Below, piece after piece: positions 36,050 through 49,825 of a stretch of 64,000 bases of DNA. Both the position numbers and the translations under genes were made by a program. Source of the stretch: Prunus persica (taxonomy: Eukaryota > Streptophyta > Magnoliopsida > Rosales > Rosaceae); NCBI RefSeq assembly GCF_000346465.2, contig NC_034013.1:1612143-1676142 (forward strand), read 5' to 3'. Position 1 is the stretch's first letter. Each line of letters begins with the position of its first letter. A model generated the notes under the pieces. It saw nothing but the letters and a program-made list of their open reading frames with translations. It was not told the origin of the DNA and ran no database searches.

Positions 36050-36319
36050 TACACAACAGCTATACTCTTTAACTATATAATTTTGTCATATCATTTAAGG
36101 GTTTAGGGCTAAAATACCACTTTAGCCCATTGGGCTACAGTTATTTCTTCAATTATTTTATTTATACAAGCAACGATAGGGAATGAGAATTTAAATTCTT
36201 TTCGATATATTCCATTCAAATCTGTAAAATGTTGCTATAGGGTGTGGATGAGGGTGAGGCTGAGGGTGAGGGTGAGCTAGCCATCAGAAGGGAATCTGCA
36301 CGGTTCAATTCCCCATAAC

Positions 36320-37423
36320 TAGAGGTGTCAAACGAGACGGGTCAGCCCAGCACGGCAAAAGCCCAATCCATTTAAATTGGGTACAACATGGCACAAGCAC
36401 GAATATTAGTGAGCACAACATGAAAGTTTGGGTCGTACCGAGATCAAAAAATTAGGTCCAATGGACCGAGCTGGCCCATAGCCCAACATGGGCCGTGCTT
36501 GGCCCGAGCTTGCTTCAAGCTCGGCCAACTTAACCTTTTTTATTTTTTTATTTTTTTATTTTTTTTATTTTTGTTATTTCAAAACCCATAACTTTTATTA
36601 ATTACTATATTTAGGAAATGTTTAACACCCATAACTCCAAGTTAAACATATTATGATAACTCCATGCTATATAATACATATTTCCTATTTGCTGTGATAT
36701 GAGACTTTGGTGTGCATAGAAATATAGCATGGCTTGTGCTTTATATAGTAGTGGAGATGATGTGATTTGATTGGAGGGAAAGAGATTGGAAGGTTAAATT
36801 TGCTAGTTGTGCCTAGTTAGATACTAAAAGATATTGGAAGGTTCGATTTAAAGGAAAAACTATATGTAATGCATGCATGTTTTGATGGATTTGAATATGC
36901 CTAGAGACATATATGTTTGGTTGCTGAAGAAACAAGTGGTAGTTTCTTACATTCTAAGGCCTCCTTCTTTCGAATGATTTTTGTTCTCTTTTACATTGTT
37001 GGTGTGCAGGTTTCTGAATTGATGAGTAGCAAAGGTTTGTACAATTGTACTTTACATTTGAATTTTTTTTTTTTTTTGAAAGAGAAAATATCATCCAATC
37101 CATTTCACTGAAGAGAATATATCAAATACCAAAATACAGTTTTTGTGCCACAACAACTAACATAAGTTGGAAAAAAATCGAGTAAAAAAAATTCAAATTA
37201 AATGGGCTGGTGCTTGGGCCTAAGTATGGCCCGAGCATGAGAACGGACACAACCCGAGTTTGACCCGACCCGTTTTAATATAGACTTGGGTGTTGGGATC
37301 AATGATTTACTAAATAGGCCAGCATGGTACGTCGCAATAAATTAAATGGGTCGGCCCAGCACGGCACGAATACCTTAAAGGCACGAATTAAAATGAACCA
37401 ACTGAACTTGTTTGACACCTCTA
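36320..37423. mobile_element. Non-autonomous hAT element, 1104 bp, inside a copia remnant
   Basis: The ends are a perfect 14-bp inverted repeat: TAGAGGTGTCAAAC at 36320 and its complement ending at 37423. Flanks are CCCATAAC (36312-36319) and ACCATAAC (37424-37431), an 8-bp target copy with one mismatch, as expected for hAT. GGGCC/GGCCCG-rich subterminal stretches at both ends share CAGCCCAGCACGGC-like phrases. No transposase is encoded; a short frame near 36917-37111 is not recognisable. The 3' flank reads as Ty1/copia coding remnant. Confidence 0.8.
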
Positions 37424-38118
37424 ACCATAACCATTCGTCCTCTTTCACTGATTCCCGTAACAACGAACCACCTAGGAGTCGACTCCCGAACCGTATTAAT
37501 AGAGGTATCCAGAAACCCACTTATGAGGCCAACCCAAAGTGCAATGTCAAATATCCTATGAATAATTATATGTCTACCCATCAGTTGTATAAATCAAATA
37601 AGTCATTTACATATCAATTATCTACTACTGTATCTATTCCTAACAGTGTGCAGGAAGCATTAGCTTACCCTCGTTGGTAGACAGCGATGAACGCAGAGAT
37701 GAAGTCCTTGAAGAATAATGCTACCTGTGAGATAATTGATTTGCCAGTTGGCAAGAAACCTGTGGGATGTAATGGGCTTATACCGTGAAGTACAAGGTAG
37801 ATGGTACCGTTGATCGGTTTAAGGGGAGGTTGGTAGCAAAAGGGTACACTCAGATATAAGGAATTGATTACAAGAAGACTTTCGCGCCAGTAGCTAATAT
37901 CAACATGGTTCCAATATTGTTGTCCTTAGCTGCAAATTTGGAATGGCCCCTACAACAATTTGATGTGAAAAATGTGTTTTTGCATAAAGACATGACAGAA
38001 GAAGTTTACATTGATCTTCCACCTGGGTGTAACATTTTAAAAAAAATTGTCGAAAAGTATGTAGATTGAGAGAATCCATATATGGTTTGAAGCAGTCTCC
38101 ACGAGTATGGTTTGGCAG
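37424..38118 (+). pseudogene. Ty1/copia polymerase remnant (start of reverse transcriptase)
   Basis: The translation reads as a copia linker plus RVT_2 start: PNSVQEALAYPRW, then AMNAEMKSLKNNATCEI, then YKVDGTVDRFKGRLVAKGYTQ, then YKKTFAPVA and PLQQFDVKNVFLHKDM. The last carries the first catalytic Asp region. It is broken by stops after PRW (about 37678) and after GYTQI (about 37858) and by a small frameshift near 37770. It stops at GLKQSPRVWF near 38118, before the YVDD motif. A dead, truncated element. Confidence 0.85.
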
Positions 38119-38312
38119 GTTTGCTTTAATTATTTTATTTTAATTATACAGTTATGAAATGGTACTTTAAGAGAAAGAGTTTAAATCCTCCTTCAAATAA
38201 TCTGGGTAGTTCAAATCCTCCTTCAAATAATCCAGGTAGTTCACATCCTCTCTTGAATAATTTAGGTAGTCCAAACAATCCGGATAGTTCATACAATTAC
38301 GTAACAAAATGA
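38119..38312 (+). pseudogene. hAT (ZMYM1/TTF-type) transposase N-terminal fragment
   Basis: From ATG near 38155 the frame MKWYFKRKSLNPPSNN... continues about 50 codons with repeated NPGSS-type units to a TGA near 38312. It and its upstream TACAGTT match the start of the transposase pseudogene at 52.5 kb. The DNA just before it (from about 38119) is also colinear with that copy. Only the first exon piece is left, abutting the copia remnant. Confidence 0.7.
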
Positions 38313-40960
38313 AGAATCAGTAGTTGTGATAGCTTGGTTGTTTACATAGAGAAATATGTCTTGTATTAGCAATAAAATTATAATGCGACGTTTTCATGAT
38401 ATCAAAACCTCGTTGGCAACAATTGTAGGTTAATTATAATATTATTTTTTTCAATTAATTATGAATAACATTAGTATTGTTTAAATTATAAGGATATTTA
38501 GTTGTCTTTTTTTTTTTCCCCTGTTGTTGAGCTTTTAGCCTTTAAAAATTGCACCTTTACTGAAAAATTCTTAGATCCGTTAGTGCCTCTCCCCAACTTG
38601 ATCTGCCATAAACTCGTGTGTACAACTCCCAGATAAAATTGCTCTTCATCATAATAAGATTGAATTGATAAGAGTTATCAGGGCAGAGTAGAGAGCAACA
38701 TGTGTGGGTGTGGCAAAACGTTGCATTGCATAGGATAGGAGGAGGACAGAGAGAGAAAAAAAAGATTATTTGTTTGGGCACAAAAACAAAAGGAAGGGGG
38801 CCACGAAAGGCGCCGGTGATTAGGGGCTTTGTCTTGGAGCCTCTTGATCTCTCCTCTCATTCCCATTATTATGGGAATGATTATTGCCTTTGGGGTTCCT
38901 TTGGAGCACATTGGCTTTGTTTTTGGTGCATGTTGGGTATTGTCACAAGTGGATGCTTCCATTCCATTTGGTCCCCATTTTGCTTTCTGAACCCCGCGCC
39001 CTGCCCTTGTCTTTGCCTTTCGACCTCTAAAAATAATCACATTCTATTCATACCCAACAAAAATAAAGCCTGGAAAAAAGTGCAAAAATCCAATGGCTCC
39101 TTCCCTTCCCACCACTACCTCTTTGTTATTATTTTCTTAGCTAAATGGACTTGGGAAGCACAGAATATTGGACTGTGGCGCACACACACAACACAACTTC
39201 CTTGTTTTGGTGCGTCTTTGTTGGGATGGAATACTAATATATATATATATATATTGGAATTAACCTTGTTCAATGTACCCTTTACCAATGGAGTTTGTTT
39301 CTTTAAATATTGCTTTGTGCTCTTAGCTTGAGTTAGGAAATTAGGTGACTTGGGTTTTTAATGTCTAGAGCAGGGGGGGGGTTTTTTTTTTTTTATGTTT
39401 CTGCATAATTTTTCGTAAATTCTAACTTTCGTTTTCATATGTATGAAAGCCTTAATATTTGATTGTTTGCATGCAATTTAGTTAGGGCCCCTCCACCCTG
39501 AAACGCAAGGACAAGGCAAAGGTAAGGCAAAGTTTGTTATTATTTATGTCAATAATAGCAGCTTTGTTTTCACCCCAAAAGGCAAGAGCAAAGGCAATAA
39601 TTCACGTTAATTTATTTTTTATTTTTATACTTAAATCACTAATTTTGATAAGTTTTTCAGAGAAGATTTTCAATTGCCACATGTCACTATTTATTATAAA
39701 ATTCTCACCTAAAATTTAGATAACATTTTCGAATTAAATTTTCAGATAAGATTTTCAGTTGTCATGTGTCCATATTTATTATAAAATTCGCATCTCACTC
39801 ATCATACAATTGAAATACCTACTCACTCATCATACAATTGAAATACTCTCGGTCCTTATAGTTTGACACAATCGAGTATAAGGACGACTCAATCATTGGC
39901 GGAGGCGGTTCAACCGGATCACGATGTGGGGGAGTATTTTACTTCGGATGATGTAATAGTGCCATTATTTCCGATACAAAACGCATCACTGAAACCAACT
40001 GCTAGCATTGTTAACTTGAGGAGCCATGTGTAATGGTTTTCCTCTTTTTTGTTTTGCCTTGAATAATCTATTAAAAAATGAAATTGAAAATGCCAAAAAT
40101 ATAATTTTTTTTAAATGACATTAAATTGAATAAAATGGAATTTTTTTTTTTTTACCTCGTCGCCAAGATTTTGACCTCTTCGAACGTTTGTCCACGACCC
40201 TCCGGCTTCGATGGAAGAGGTCATTTATATTTTTGCACAAATAGAATTTTGTAGTAAAAAATTTTGTGTGGAAAGTGAATAATATTGGTAGGTATTTATA
40301 GAAAAAAAAATTAATAATTTTTTGATTTTTTTACAAATTCTTTTGATATTTTTTTTTTCAATTTTTTTAAGCAAAAGATTGGATAGTTTTTGGATTGAAT
40401 AAGATTTTTGAATCAAAGGCTCCAAGAGAAGACACGTAGCTTGTAACAGTTGGTTTTTGTGGGTTGGTGGGTCAGCATTGATGTCAGCACGACATCACAC
40501 AGTGGTAGGGTTTAGGCTTGCGCTGGAGGTGGCCTTAGGCTTTATCAAAACACTAAAATTTACCACCAAATCATTCTTGCAATTTATTAATTATATTTTA
40601 CTAATTTCAAATTGCATTGGCAAGTTCATCACATAATGGTAGAAGAAATTTGAAACAGAGTACTTGATAGAAAGAAAAAAAAAACAGAGAAGAATGACCA
40701 ATGAACTAAACCGGTTACTAGAGCTTCAATCGTGTCTACACTTTACAACACACAAAATAATGGCACAATTGATTCACATAATACAATTAGAAACTACTTA
40801 TATAACTTAGATTACACGACTGTAAAACATAACCCAATCAGTAGAAACTCCAAAACTCTCAAGCAACAAGAACAAAATTTGAGCATGGAGGACAAAATGC
40901 CACAATCATCGGTTAATATGTAGCAAAATGTAGACAATAGTTCTTATGGCGTAGATCACT
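38313..40960. other. Intergenic DNA, no complete gene
   Basis: Contains a 27-bp direct repeat (CACTCATCATACAATTGAAATA, at about 39794 and 39822). Two copies of an ATTTATTATAAAATTC-containing block lie near 39690-39790. An open frame at about 39845-40031 is noted in the findings. Frames at 38702-39331 look non-coding. The last bases approach the 3' UTR of the JmjC gene on the minus strand. Confidence 0.5.
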
Positions 40961-41016
40961 GTGCATGATCCAGCAGCCTACACAGCTCAAAAGAACCTTT
41001 CCCAGTTCAACCATCT

Positions 41017-44000
41017 TCAATGCTTGCGTTTTTTATGCGTTGTGTCTTCAGTTTTCTTTGACCTGGAAATCAAAAAATATAGAACCAGTCATCTCAACGG
41101 ATATTCTCAAGTGCACAAGAATAAACAAATTAAACATAAAAATAGTACTTAATTAAACAATGTTCCAGCAGATAGTATTCCAACAGTGAATAAACTAATT
41201 ACATCCTAATATCTGTATAAAAACACTTTTTCCTGACCTTCTCAACTAGCAGCTTACATTCCATTCAAATTCCATTGAAAACATTGATTTCTTACATTTG
41301 TGAAAACGTCAGTAACAGCACTCCAGGAGAATTCACTGACACAAGTTAAACTTCAGCCTGTGTTTTAAGATATTTGCTATTGTGCAGCTGATTTCAGTCT
41401 ACATTTTGCAAGCAGTACAATACAACACACACGCAAGGAAAACTTTGATTTCCTACTCACCAGGTAAACCAGGAGGAACCCTTTTAAACTGATATTCAAA
41501 TCTCAACAAAGTACTTTTTTTTTTAATAAGTGGCTGTTGGATTTCTGCTTTACTGAGAATAAATTTCTTTGTTCATCAATGAGTGACTATGTTTGTGTCT
41601 ATGAGCGTGCTTGCATGTGTGCATTTAACGCTCATCGATGAGTAGGAATATGTGTGCGTGTTTGTATGCAGTTAAATCAAGAAACAAAATCATTTGCTCA
41701 AAATGGTTGATCAGAAGATCAACAAACAAAACAGTATTTGTCAAAATGTTAAATCTTATACGCATAATGGAAGTATGATTAGTAACTTTATTAATCTGGA
41801 TATTAGCAAAGTAAGAAAAGAAAAGAGAAAAAATAATAATAATAAAGAAAGGCTAGTCTTGTCAGGTTTTGCCATAGACTTTGAGACACCAGCACACCTC
41901 CGACCATGCATTGGCTCTTCAAGCCCAAATATTAAGAGAACACTGCTAAATTTTGAGTACATGCTGACTAGCATTCTTATCCAAAGGCATCACATATGTG
42001 TAGTATACTAATCGACTAACCTTGCTTTCGGATCTGAAGACATCAAATCATTAACAGCATGAACAATCATTTTCTTGACCTGTTTCAAGAGGAGCAGAAG
42101 AATAAGTCTTGTAATTTGTCTCACATAATACAATTCTTGTGTGCAAATCATAAAAGCCTATATCTGTACCATCCAGGACTGAAATGATCACCTAATTAGG
42201 TCTCTAGATAATACTCAAAGCAGAACCCATCAGTATGCGTGTGTGGTGTTTGTGTGTGTGTATCAACTAAAACGGAGATAGAATTCAAACAAAACCTTAA
42301 ATTAACACAAAATCGTTCAACAAAATGATGACAAAAATATAAAATGAAAAAGAAGCTCATTTTAGGCATAAGTTCGAACAATCATACTAACCCACCAAAT
42401 CAAGAAAAAGACCCAAGCAACTCAAGACATTAGAATAAGCAATATATCAGTTGGTCAGGTTACCCATCTAATGTATTTAACATTTATCAGAACATGCTGA
42501 TATAACAACATTGACATCCTATTTTAAAGATAAAGAAATCTACATACCTCTAACTTGTCCTCTTTAGCCCTATGATTTTGTGGAAGTTTTCGGAACTCTT
42601 CTGTCATGCGGAAGCACTCGCTGACATTTTCAGGTGAAACGAAGTCCATTGCAACTTTGATGCATGACTGAAAAAAATAAATAAATAAATACATTGGACT
42701 CTGGAAACCAAAACAAACGAATTTCATATTTCACAAACAGAGCAAGAAAAGTTTCATATACCAGCAGATCTGGTCTGATATAAACTTTGAAAAAACAAAA
42801 CAAAACAAAACAAAAAGGTAGAGCATCAAGTACATGCAAAAGTAAACCTGAATATCATTTAACAAGTTACCTTCAAGTTTCTTACTTGATGCGGACAACC
42901 CGCAGGAATAAAGACAGCATCCCCAAGGTTTTGGACAAACGTCCATGGTTCAATTCCTATTAGAACGCACAAAAGCATAAGATATATAATTTGAATCCAA
43001 TTACTCATAAGTATTTAATGAACTAACCATATTCTTCCTTGAGCTTCTTTTTATGCTCCAGAGTCAGATAAAAGGTCTGATCATGTATGGGATGAATAAC
43101 CTAGACCATCCAAAAAACCACACTATATGATGAAAAATTAGATAAAAACAAAAAATATATGCATATAAATACGTCAATAACTTTCCTATCTGAAACACTA
43201 AATCTGATGGGCTACAATTTTGCAAGTGGAAGCAAGATTTCACGCACTACCAAATTGCCAGCGCATCTTTTACTGAATCCCATTAAATAGCCCCATCAAA
43301 TTTGGTGAGTCAGCCAATTAACCTTATATTTTCATAAGAAGAAACTTTCATTAAAAGAAAATAATAGTATACAAGTCGGGACAATAAATGACCATAAGAA
43401 GAAACTTTCATAAAAGAAAAACTGGCTGGAGGTGCACTGAAAGATCCAAAAGCCAATGTATAATGACCATAAAAGAAGGGAAACAATCAATAGAAAGCAA
43501 AAAATTCCTTTCACAGGTAAACGACCTATTATTGAGGCCATACAAACCCGAATAAGGAGACCCTAAAACGGACCTCATATGGAAGTCTGAAATACCTAAG
43601 TAAAAATCAAATTATATTGAAAACTCTAAGCCACCAAGATGTCGTGGCACACAAGTGCGTAAGTGCACATCATGAAATCCATCAATGACTTGAGTTTATA
43701 TTCAGTCGTATATCAAATTATTCATACATTTCTGCAGTAATCCAACCCAAATAAATTTTGCCTAAATCAATACATACTAAGCACAAAAAGAAAATAATTC
43801 ACTTCCTTGAGCACCAACCAATGAACCTTCCCCAACCAAAAGAATGCAGAAATATGGATAATTCAAAACAAATATATTGATTATGTATAGGCCTAAACCA
43901 TTACTATTGCAGCAATATCTCCAAGAGATAAAAATTATCTAGCTTTAGAATTGTTACTAAGCAATTTACCTGCTGCAATGGACAACAGTGTGTGTGCCTG

Positions 44001-47000
44001 AATTCCTTAGAGTGCTTCCTGAGGTATTCTTCCAGCTTAGGAACATCCTGCCTCCGGAAAATGTCCCACAAAGCACCACCTTCTGCTTCATTTGACCCTT
44101 CCAACTTATTCCCAGTATTTATTGAATGCTCACTATTTTCACCACTTTCATCATGATCTAATTTTTCCTCTACACTCTTTTCAGACTCGGATCCCTTTGA
44201 AACACTCTTTTCAGACTCAGATCCCTTTGAAAAGTTTCCATCATGCCCAACATTTGATTTATCCAACTCTTGAACCAATGTACCACTTTTTTTATTACCA
44301 ACTTCAAGACAAAATTCTTTATCATTTGCATCCCTGGAACACGATCCACTGCCAGGATTACCACTATCCATAAAGTCATCTTGAGTCTGACAATCCCCAA
44401 AAAATTCTCTTTGGTCTTGCTCCATATGCTTTTTCTTCAACTTTTCTATAGTAGCAAGTTGCTCAGGAGTAAGGGTCACTTCAGTAGTATGTGTCAAAAC
44501 ATTGACCTGAAACAAATTAGTCAGGACAAAATATGCTGAAAGTTAGAATATGAAAAGGAGGGGGGGTGGTAAAGACATGAAGTATAAATGAAACAAATTC
44601 AAATGATTCTCCTCTGTCACTTACTTGCATCAATTATGCAGTAATTCTAAACCAAAAGGACAAACATATGAGTATGACATATCGAACACATTCTGCACAT
44701 GTCAGTGACATTTAAGGATACAGTCACACATATAAAATGCCTTGCAACTAACTATTTTAAATTTTCTGATATGTCTCAGCGGTTTATAATTTTTGTTTGA
44801 ATCAAAACAATGACCGAGCATTGACTTTATTTACAATATATATTCAGGTGAAGACTCCAACCAGAAAGGTCAGATGGGCAGTAATTAGCACAACCACTAC
44901 CAGCATGCACAAGATAAATTCATCTGGTTATTGCTTATTCCATGCATCTCACATCCTAAATGACCACTACATTTTGAAAGAAACCACATGCAGCCCTACA
45001 AACACACAACCCCCCTTAATATATATATAACAAGAGAAAAAGAAAGATTACCGCATCAGACATATCACAGTGAAGCTTGGTTACAGAATCTCCACGCCCC
45101 AGCTCCTGGGCAAAACCGTAGGCAATATATGTCTTGGGCCCCATGTCTGGCTTTACATAATCCTTAGGCTCCTTAGGCAATTTGGTAGCGAGGTTCAGAC
45201 AACCACTGCGAGGATGGGTATATTCCTTGAATGGCAAACAACAAATAAACTCAGCACCATGACGAGGAAGGCGCTCCTCAAATAAATTAGACGGCGGCCA
45301 ATCCTTAAGTTTCAGAATCTGAGGCCAATTTTCCCAATCAAACCGGCCCTTTGAATATCCAGTAAAAAATTGGTGTATATTGATATCCGCCTACATTTCA
45401 TCACAAGTTAATATAACTTATCAAAATCAAACCATCAATAAACATAGAACAGTTCAAGTTTTGAAGAGAGTGATAACTATAGTGGGAGGACAAAAGTGGA
45501 AAGAAATTACGAACAATGCCCCTAAACAATCCATTAAGAAATAAAAACTTCTGACAAATTAAAATGATGTTAGATTATCATAAGAGACTAACAAGCACAT
45601 AAAAATGATAAATAAACACAATACAGAATATGCTAATCAGATTATCAAATATCTTTAAACGACTGGATTGAGATGATGAAAAAACCAGTGGTAATGACCA
45701 CCCCCCTTAACATCAATCTAAAGGGAGGTTTGTGATTCTGACAACATGCAGAAACAAGGTTTTTGCATGTGTAAAATCCCTCGTATAAACATGCAATCGA
45801 AAAAGAAAACCCACTCAACTCCTTTGTTTGACCACACTTACAAACTCATTACATTAAGTGGTTTCCCATTCGAGCTCAACTTTCCAAGATGGTGATTAGT
45901 TCTTTTCTTTTTTTTTGGTTGAAGATGGTGATTAGTTCAGTTGAATCACTTCATGTAGAAAGAAAAGCTCATTTGACAATATTCAAAACCTGATTAGGAA
46001 GATCTGAATGGCAATTCTGCTCTAGAATTATTATTAAAGAAACAAATCTAGATCCCTGCCTAATATTTAGTTGGTTAGCATTCCAAATCAACAAAAAGAA
46101 ATTTATTGCTTATTTATACATGAATGTTTTTGGGTACATAATTATATACATGAGTTGTTTCACATTAAACACATATCATTTAATTCATATGAGCTGAGAC
46201 TGAGACAAGTTGAAAACCTTCCATGTAGTTACCCAGAACAAATTTTCTGCAACCATGTTAGACTGGTGTTCATAATTTTTATACTATCTGAACAGATTCT
46301 TTTTTCTCGTCCAACATATATACTCAACAAAGAATAAACAATTTATGATTTAGACCAGTGACCAAAAAGATGTTTGTGCTCATTCAGACTGCACAAAGCC
46401 ATATTAACAAACCCCCTATAAAATTTCTACCATCAAAATATCCACCTAAATTGTTGAAAAAACCTGTACAGAATACAGATATTTCTCAAATATTATCACA
46501 CTATAACTTTAAAAAGTTAACATATTTAAAACATCATTACAGCCAGCAGTGAGCAATTAGAAATATAATTATAAATAGTAGTAGGCAATTCAAAGCCAGA
46601 GAATAACTAACCTCACACCAATCCAAGCAGTCAATGGTCTTCACATCCAAAAGTCTATCATGCTTAATATGTTTCATCTGACGACAAGCACGCCACATGA
46701 CCAATGGTTCCCAGCTTAAACCGTTTGTAGTTTCAAGCACATTACTCACAATTACGGGCTCACCCCTGAACCAATGCGACTGGAAATGCTTAAAATCATC
46801 ACGCTGGATATCTCCAGCCCTTGGACAGTACAAATAGTTATCATCAGAAGCAACTCTAGAAGCTGCTTTCCTTGATTTAGTGCTGCTTGAGCCAACATCA
46901 TCCACAGAGTTGAGACATGAACACCTTTCTGCCAAAGTTTCACTTAAACGCATAAGATTGTAAGCTTCGTCTATTTCTTCTGCTTTCTTTACCAACTCCC

Positions 47001-49825
47001 TGATGTGATTTTCAGGAAACATGCATCTCAATTCTAAAATACCATCACCACAACCATTCATGTCCTTTGGAGGGCAAGGAATATTTCCATCTTCATTTGG
47101 TTTCCACTCAAATGTTGACCTTCCAGAACACTTAGGGCTAGTTTCTGGAGGCAGTTCCACCTTTTCCTTTCCACCATGCAAATAGTGTAGGCCCCGACTG
47201 ACATATTCCATAATCACTTCCTCCCCACCTCCCTGCAAGCGTCCATCTCGGATCTCCCGACAACAGTTGAGGCAGAGGTCATATGAACAACTAGGACAGG
47301 TTCTGTGAAGATCAAAAATCGAAGTTTTGCAGTTGTTGCTGACAAAGAAATATATAAACAAAGTTAATATCAAATGATTAATCAGGATGCAGAATAAATG
47401 TAATATAGAATATATTCCGGGTAATGGCTCTACCAATACACACGCTCATCAGCTTTTACATCTGACTTTTTTGTCTTTAGCTCCAAAAGAGTTAAACCTG
47501 TCCCAAAGAATGTCCAAAATGAAAATTTAAAAAAAGGGTAAAAGCACATTAATATTTTGTGTTGTAGGACTCAGATGGCAGTGGTCACATCTTTCATGAA
47601 ATAAGATAATTTTGCATGTTTTCTCTTCTAATCTCAGATATCAAAATAAACAAACCCCAACAAAGAACCAGCAATAACATCCACTAGCTCAATACTCAAT
47701 TACACAAATGATTGTAAACTATTGAAAAGCAAAGAGTATAGCTATAAGCCTCTGTGTGTGTGTGTGGCAGCGTCATTTGCAGAATGCTTCTCTTCACCCA
47801 GTAAAAAAACAATTTTTGTATTCATGTGAATTCATCTTCTAATCAGCACCCCCCTCCCTCCCCCTATATATATACATGTAGCCACCTGAACACAAACCTA
47901 CAACCACGCTCTTTTAATTATTAGACTAATTATTCCTTGCCTCAGAATCAAAACACAAGGTGGTGAGAAACAAGAGTTAATCCTCTAATGAGTTCCAACA
48001 CCTGTGTGAAAGAGACAGAAAGAATGTACCTTGTCTCCTAGCCTCCATCTCCATCTCAATAACTTGCTCATCATTAATTCTTTTCAAGAATGGAAGCAAA
48101 GTATGAATCAAATATTTGGAGTGCTCAACTTTTTCACCCTCCTCAATTTTAAAATCCAGGATCAAGTTCTGCAATATAACCAATAAATCTAAAACTTTAC
48201 TGACATATAACTCAGGAGATTTGCGCACAAGGAGAGAAACTGACCTTCACAGGTACATCTATGCGCAAGCATGCTTTGCAATTGCAATTTCCACGGCATA
48301 CTGGACAAGACTCAGCAATGGCATCCTCTGATGTCTGAGGATACCTAGACAGTACAAAACTTGACAATAAATACTCACAAAAACTATGCAAAGAGAGTTG
48401 GTGTGTCAAAATAATTGGAGATTCGCAACCAGACATACACAGAGACCTCTATTAAAGCCACATCCAATCCTAACAGACACCAGGTTTCATCCATTCAAAT
48501 TGATTCTAAGGCCTTTAACAAGTATGAGCATCTTACCGAGTAAAAGAACATGTTGCTTGATTTCAGGCTTAGTCAAATGCACATTATTCACAAAGAACCA
48601 GATAGCAGAAACTATTAGTACTCAAGGTAAGCAAGTTATATAAGTTTTCACAACCTTGTTCAAAGACCTAATCAGTTGCCATTCCTCAGTAGACTTAGAC
48701 CCTACAATTTTTCAAGTATTTACTTCTAAGAAAGTGCAATACTCACCCCATATTCCATGTGAGTCAGTTGACTTCGATTACCACTAATATCATGCATAAA
48801 ACCCAAGCACCAAAACTTTTTTTTTTTTTTAAAAGGAAAAAGGATAAGGCCCTATTCTGCAACTTTCTTATGTAACTATCACCAATTTTTTTATAAAAAA
48901 ATTCCATAATCCCCTTCTTTCTCAAAATGAAATACAATATCTTATTTACTGGATTCTACTGAGGCAAACTCACTTCAAAGAAACGTGGCTAGTCCAATAA
49001 AACAAACTCAAACAATCCAGCATATTTTACCAGTTGGTAATCAGAAATAAATAAGAAAGATGAAGCAGATAAATGCATACCAGTTCTGTATGCAAGGAAC
49101 GCAATATCGTTTTCTCTTACAACTTTTGCAGCGAACAACCCTGCCCTTGTCATTCCTCTGACATTGATGGCACATTAAGGATTGCTCCTCAACAAACTGT
49201 TAAAAACCAAAATCAGCAATTACATAAATCAACAATAGTGTTACATAAATCAACAATAGTGACAACAAAAGGCATAAGCAGGGAGTAACAGGTTTCTTAC
49301 TTCTTTAGATTGCTTATTTGTTGTTTGCTCTTCTTGCATTAGAGGAATTTTTACAGGCCTAAGCGAATAACCTGCCGACTTTCTCAAACTTTCATCAGAG
49401 TTCCCCAAATCTCTGCTTCTCTTCCTTCCTCGGCTCTCCCTCTCAGACAAGGCAACCCCTTTACCTTCCCCTTCCTCTCCATTTTGTTTTTCCAAACTAT
49501 GCTCCTCCTTCCCCATTATGATTTCCACTCTATCAGCCTCCAAATCTTTCTTACTCTTCCTGCCACGCTTCTTCTTCTTCAAAGTCTCAGCAACCCCTTT
49601 AGACCCATCACTTTGATTCCCCAAAGTCTCCTCCTTTTGCAAGCTACCGTTTTCTGAGACACCATTCTCGTGAGTTTCCTGGACTTCTTGGTCTCTGTGG
49701 ATTTCTGGGTCTTCTTGCTTTGACCCGTTTCTGCCTCCGCCTCCGCCTCTACCTCTGCCTCTTCCTCTTCCTCTGCCTCTTCCTCTGCCTCTTCCTCTTC
49801 CTCTTCCTCTTCCTCTCCTCGCCAT
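41017..49825 (-). CDS. JmjC histone H3K9 demethylase, KDM3/JMJ25-like
   Basis: Thirteen exons keep one frame: 49825-49301, 49196-49081, 48344-48245, 48168-48030, 47497-47434, 47338-46612, 45390-45052, 44506-43970, 43100-43028, 42956-42871, 42667-42548, 42079-42021 and 41062-41017 (TGA), giving 976 residues. The start is the first true ATG (MARRGRGRG). Residues 2-31 are a Gly-Arg run. Residues about 180-245 form a RING-like zinc finger ([34 protein letters not shown]). A second Cys-rich block near 312-345 includes [13 protein letters not shown]. The JmjC fold has the iron ligands H664 and D666 (KLHCDMSDA) and H896 (AGCPHQVRN). An acidic insert of about 180 residues (exon 8) separates them and contains [10 protein letters not shown] twice. 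The tail KKRKH is basic. Plant members remove H3K9 methyl marks from gene bodies in the nucleus. Confidence 0.93.
49738..49818 (-). repeat. Coding microsatellite for the Gly-Arg run of the JmjC protein
   Basis: A purine hexamer-type repeat (on the plus strand CCTCTG/CCTCTT units) encodes alternating Gly and Arg at the N-terminus. Its composition makes length change likely, and it produces a Leu-rich spurious frame on the plus strand. Confidence 0.7.

Larger units (their letters stand above)
33701..36319. other. Intergenic DNA with transposon scraps; one possible small peptide
   Basis: No known gene. At about 35040-35095 there is a fragment like the end of the 22.95-kb MITE (CATTGAGGGATTCCTCAAAT). 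Next to it is a GGCGGAGCCAGGAAT phrase common in plant repeats. TAGCCG-type palindromes lie at 35981-35997 and 36036-36049. A pyrimidine-rich frame at 34318-34731 starts at TTG and is not believed. Confidence 0.5.

Noticed and set aside
35926..36071. Small plus-strand frame starting MAVTASASLVF
   Set aside because: The start looks gene-like but after a dozen codons it runs into the TAGCCG palindrome repeat; at most a truncated first exon.
38678..39331. Overlapping frames on both strands at 38.7-39.3 kb
   Set aside because: Opposite-strand frames contradict each other, neither resembles a protein family, and codon composition follows local base bias.
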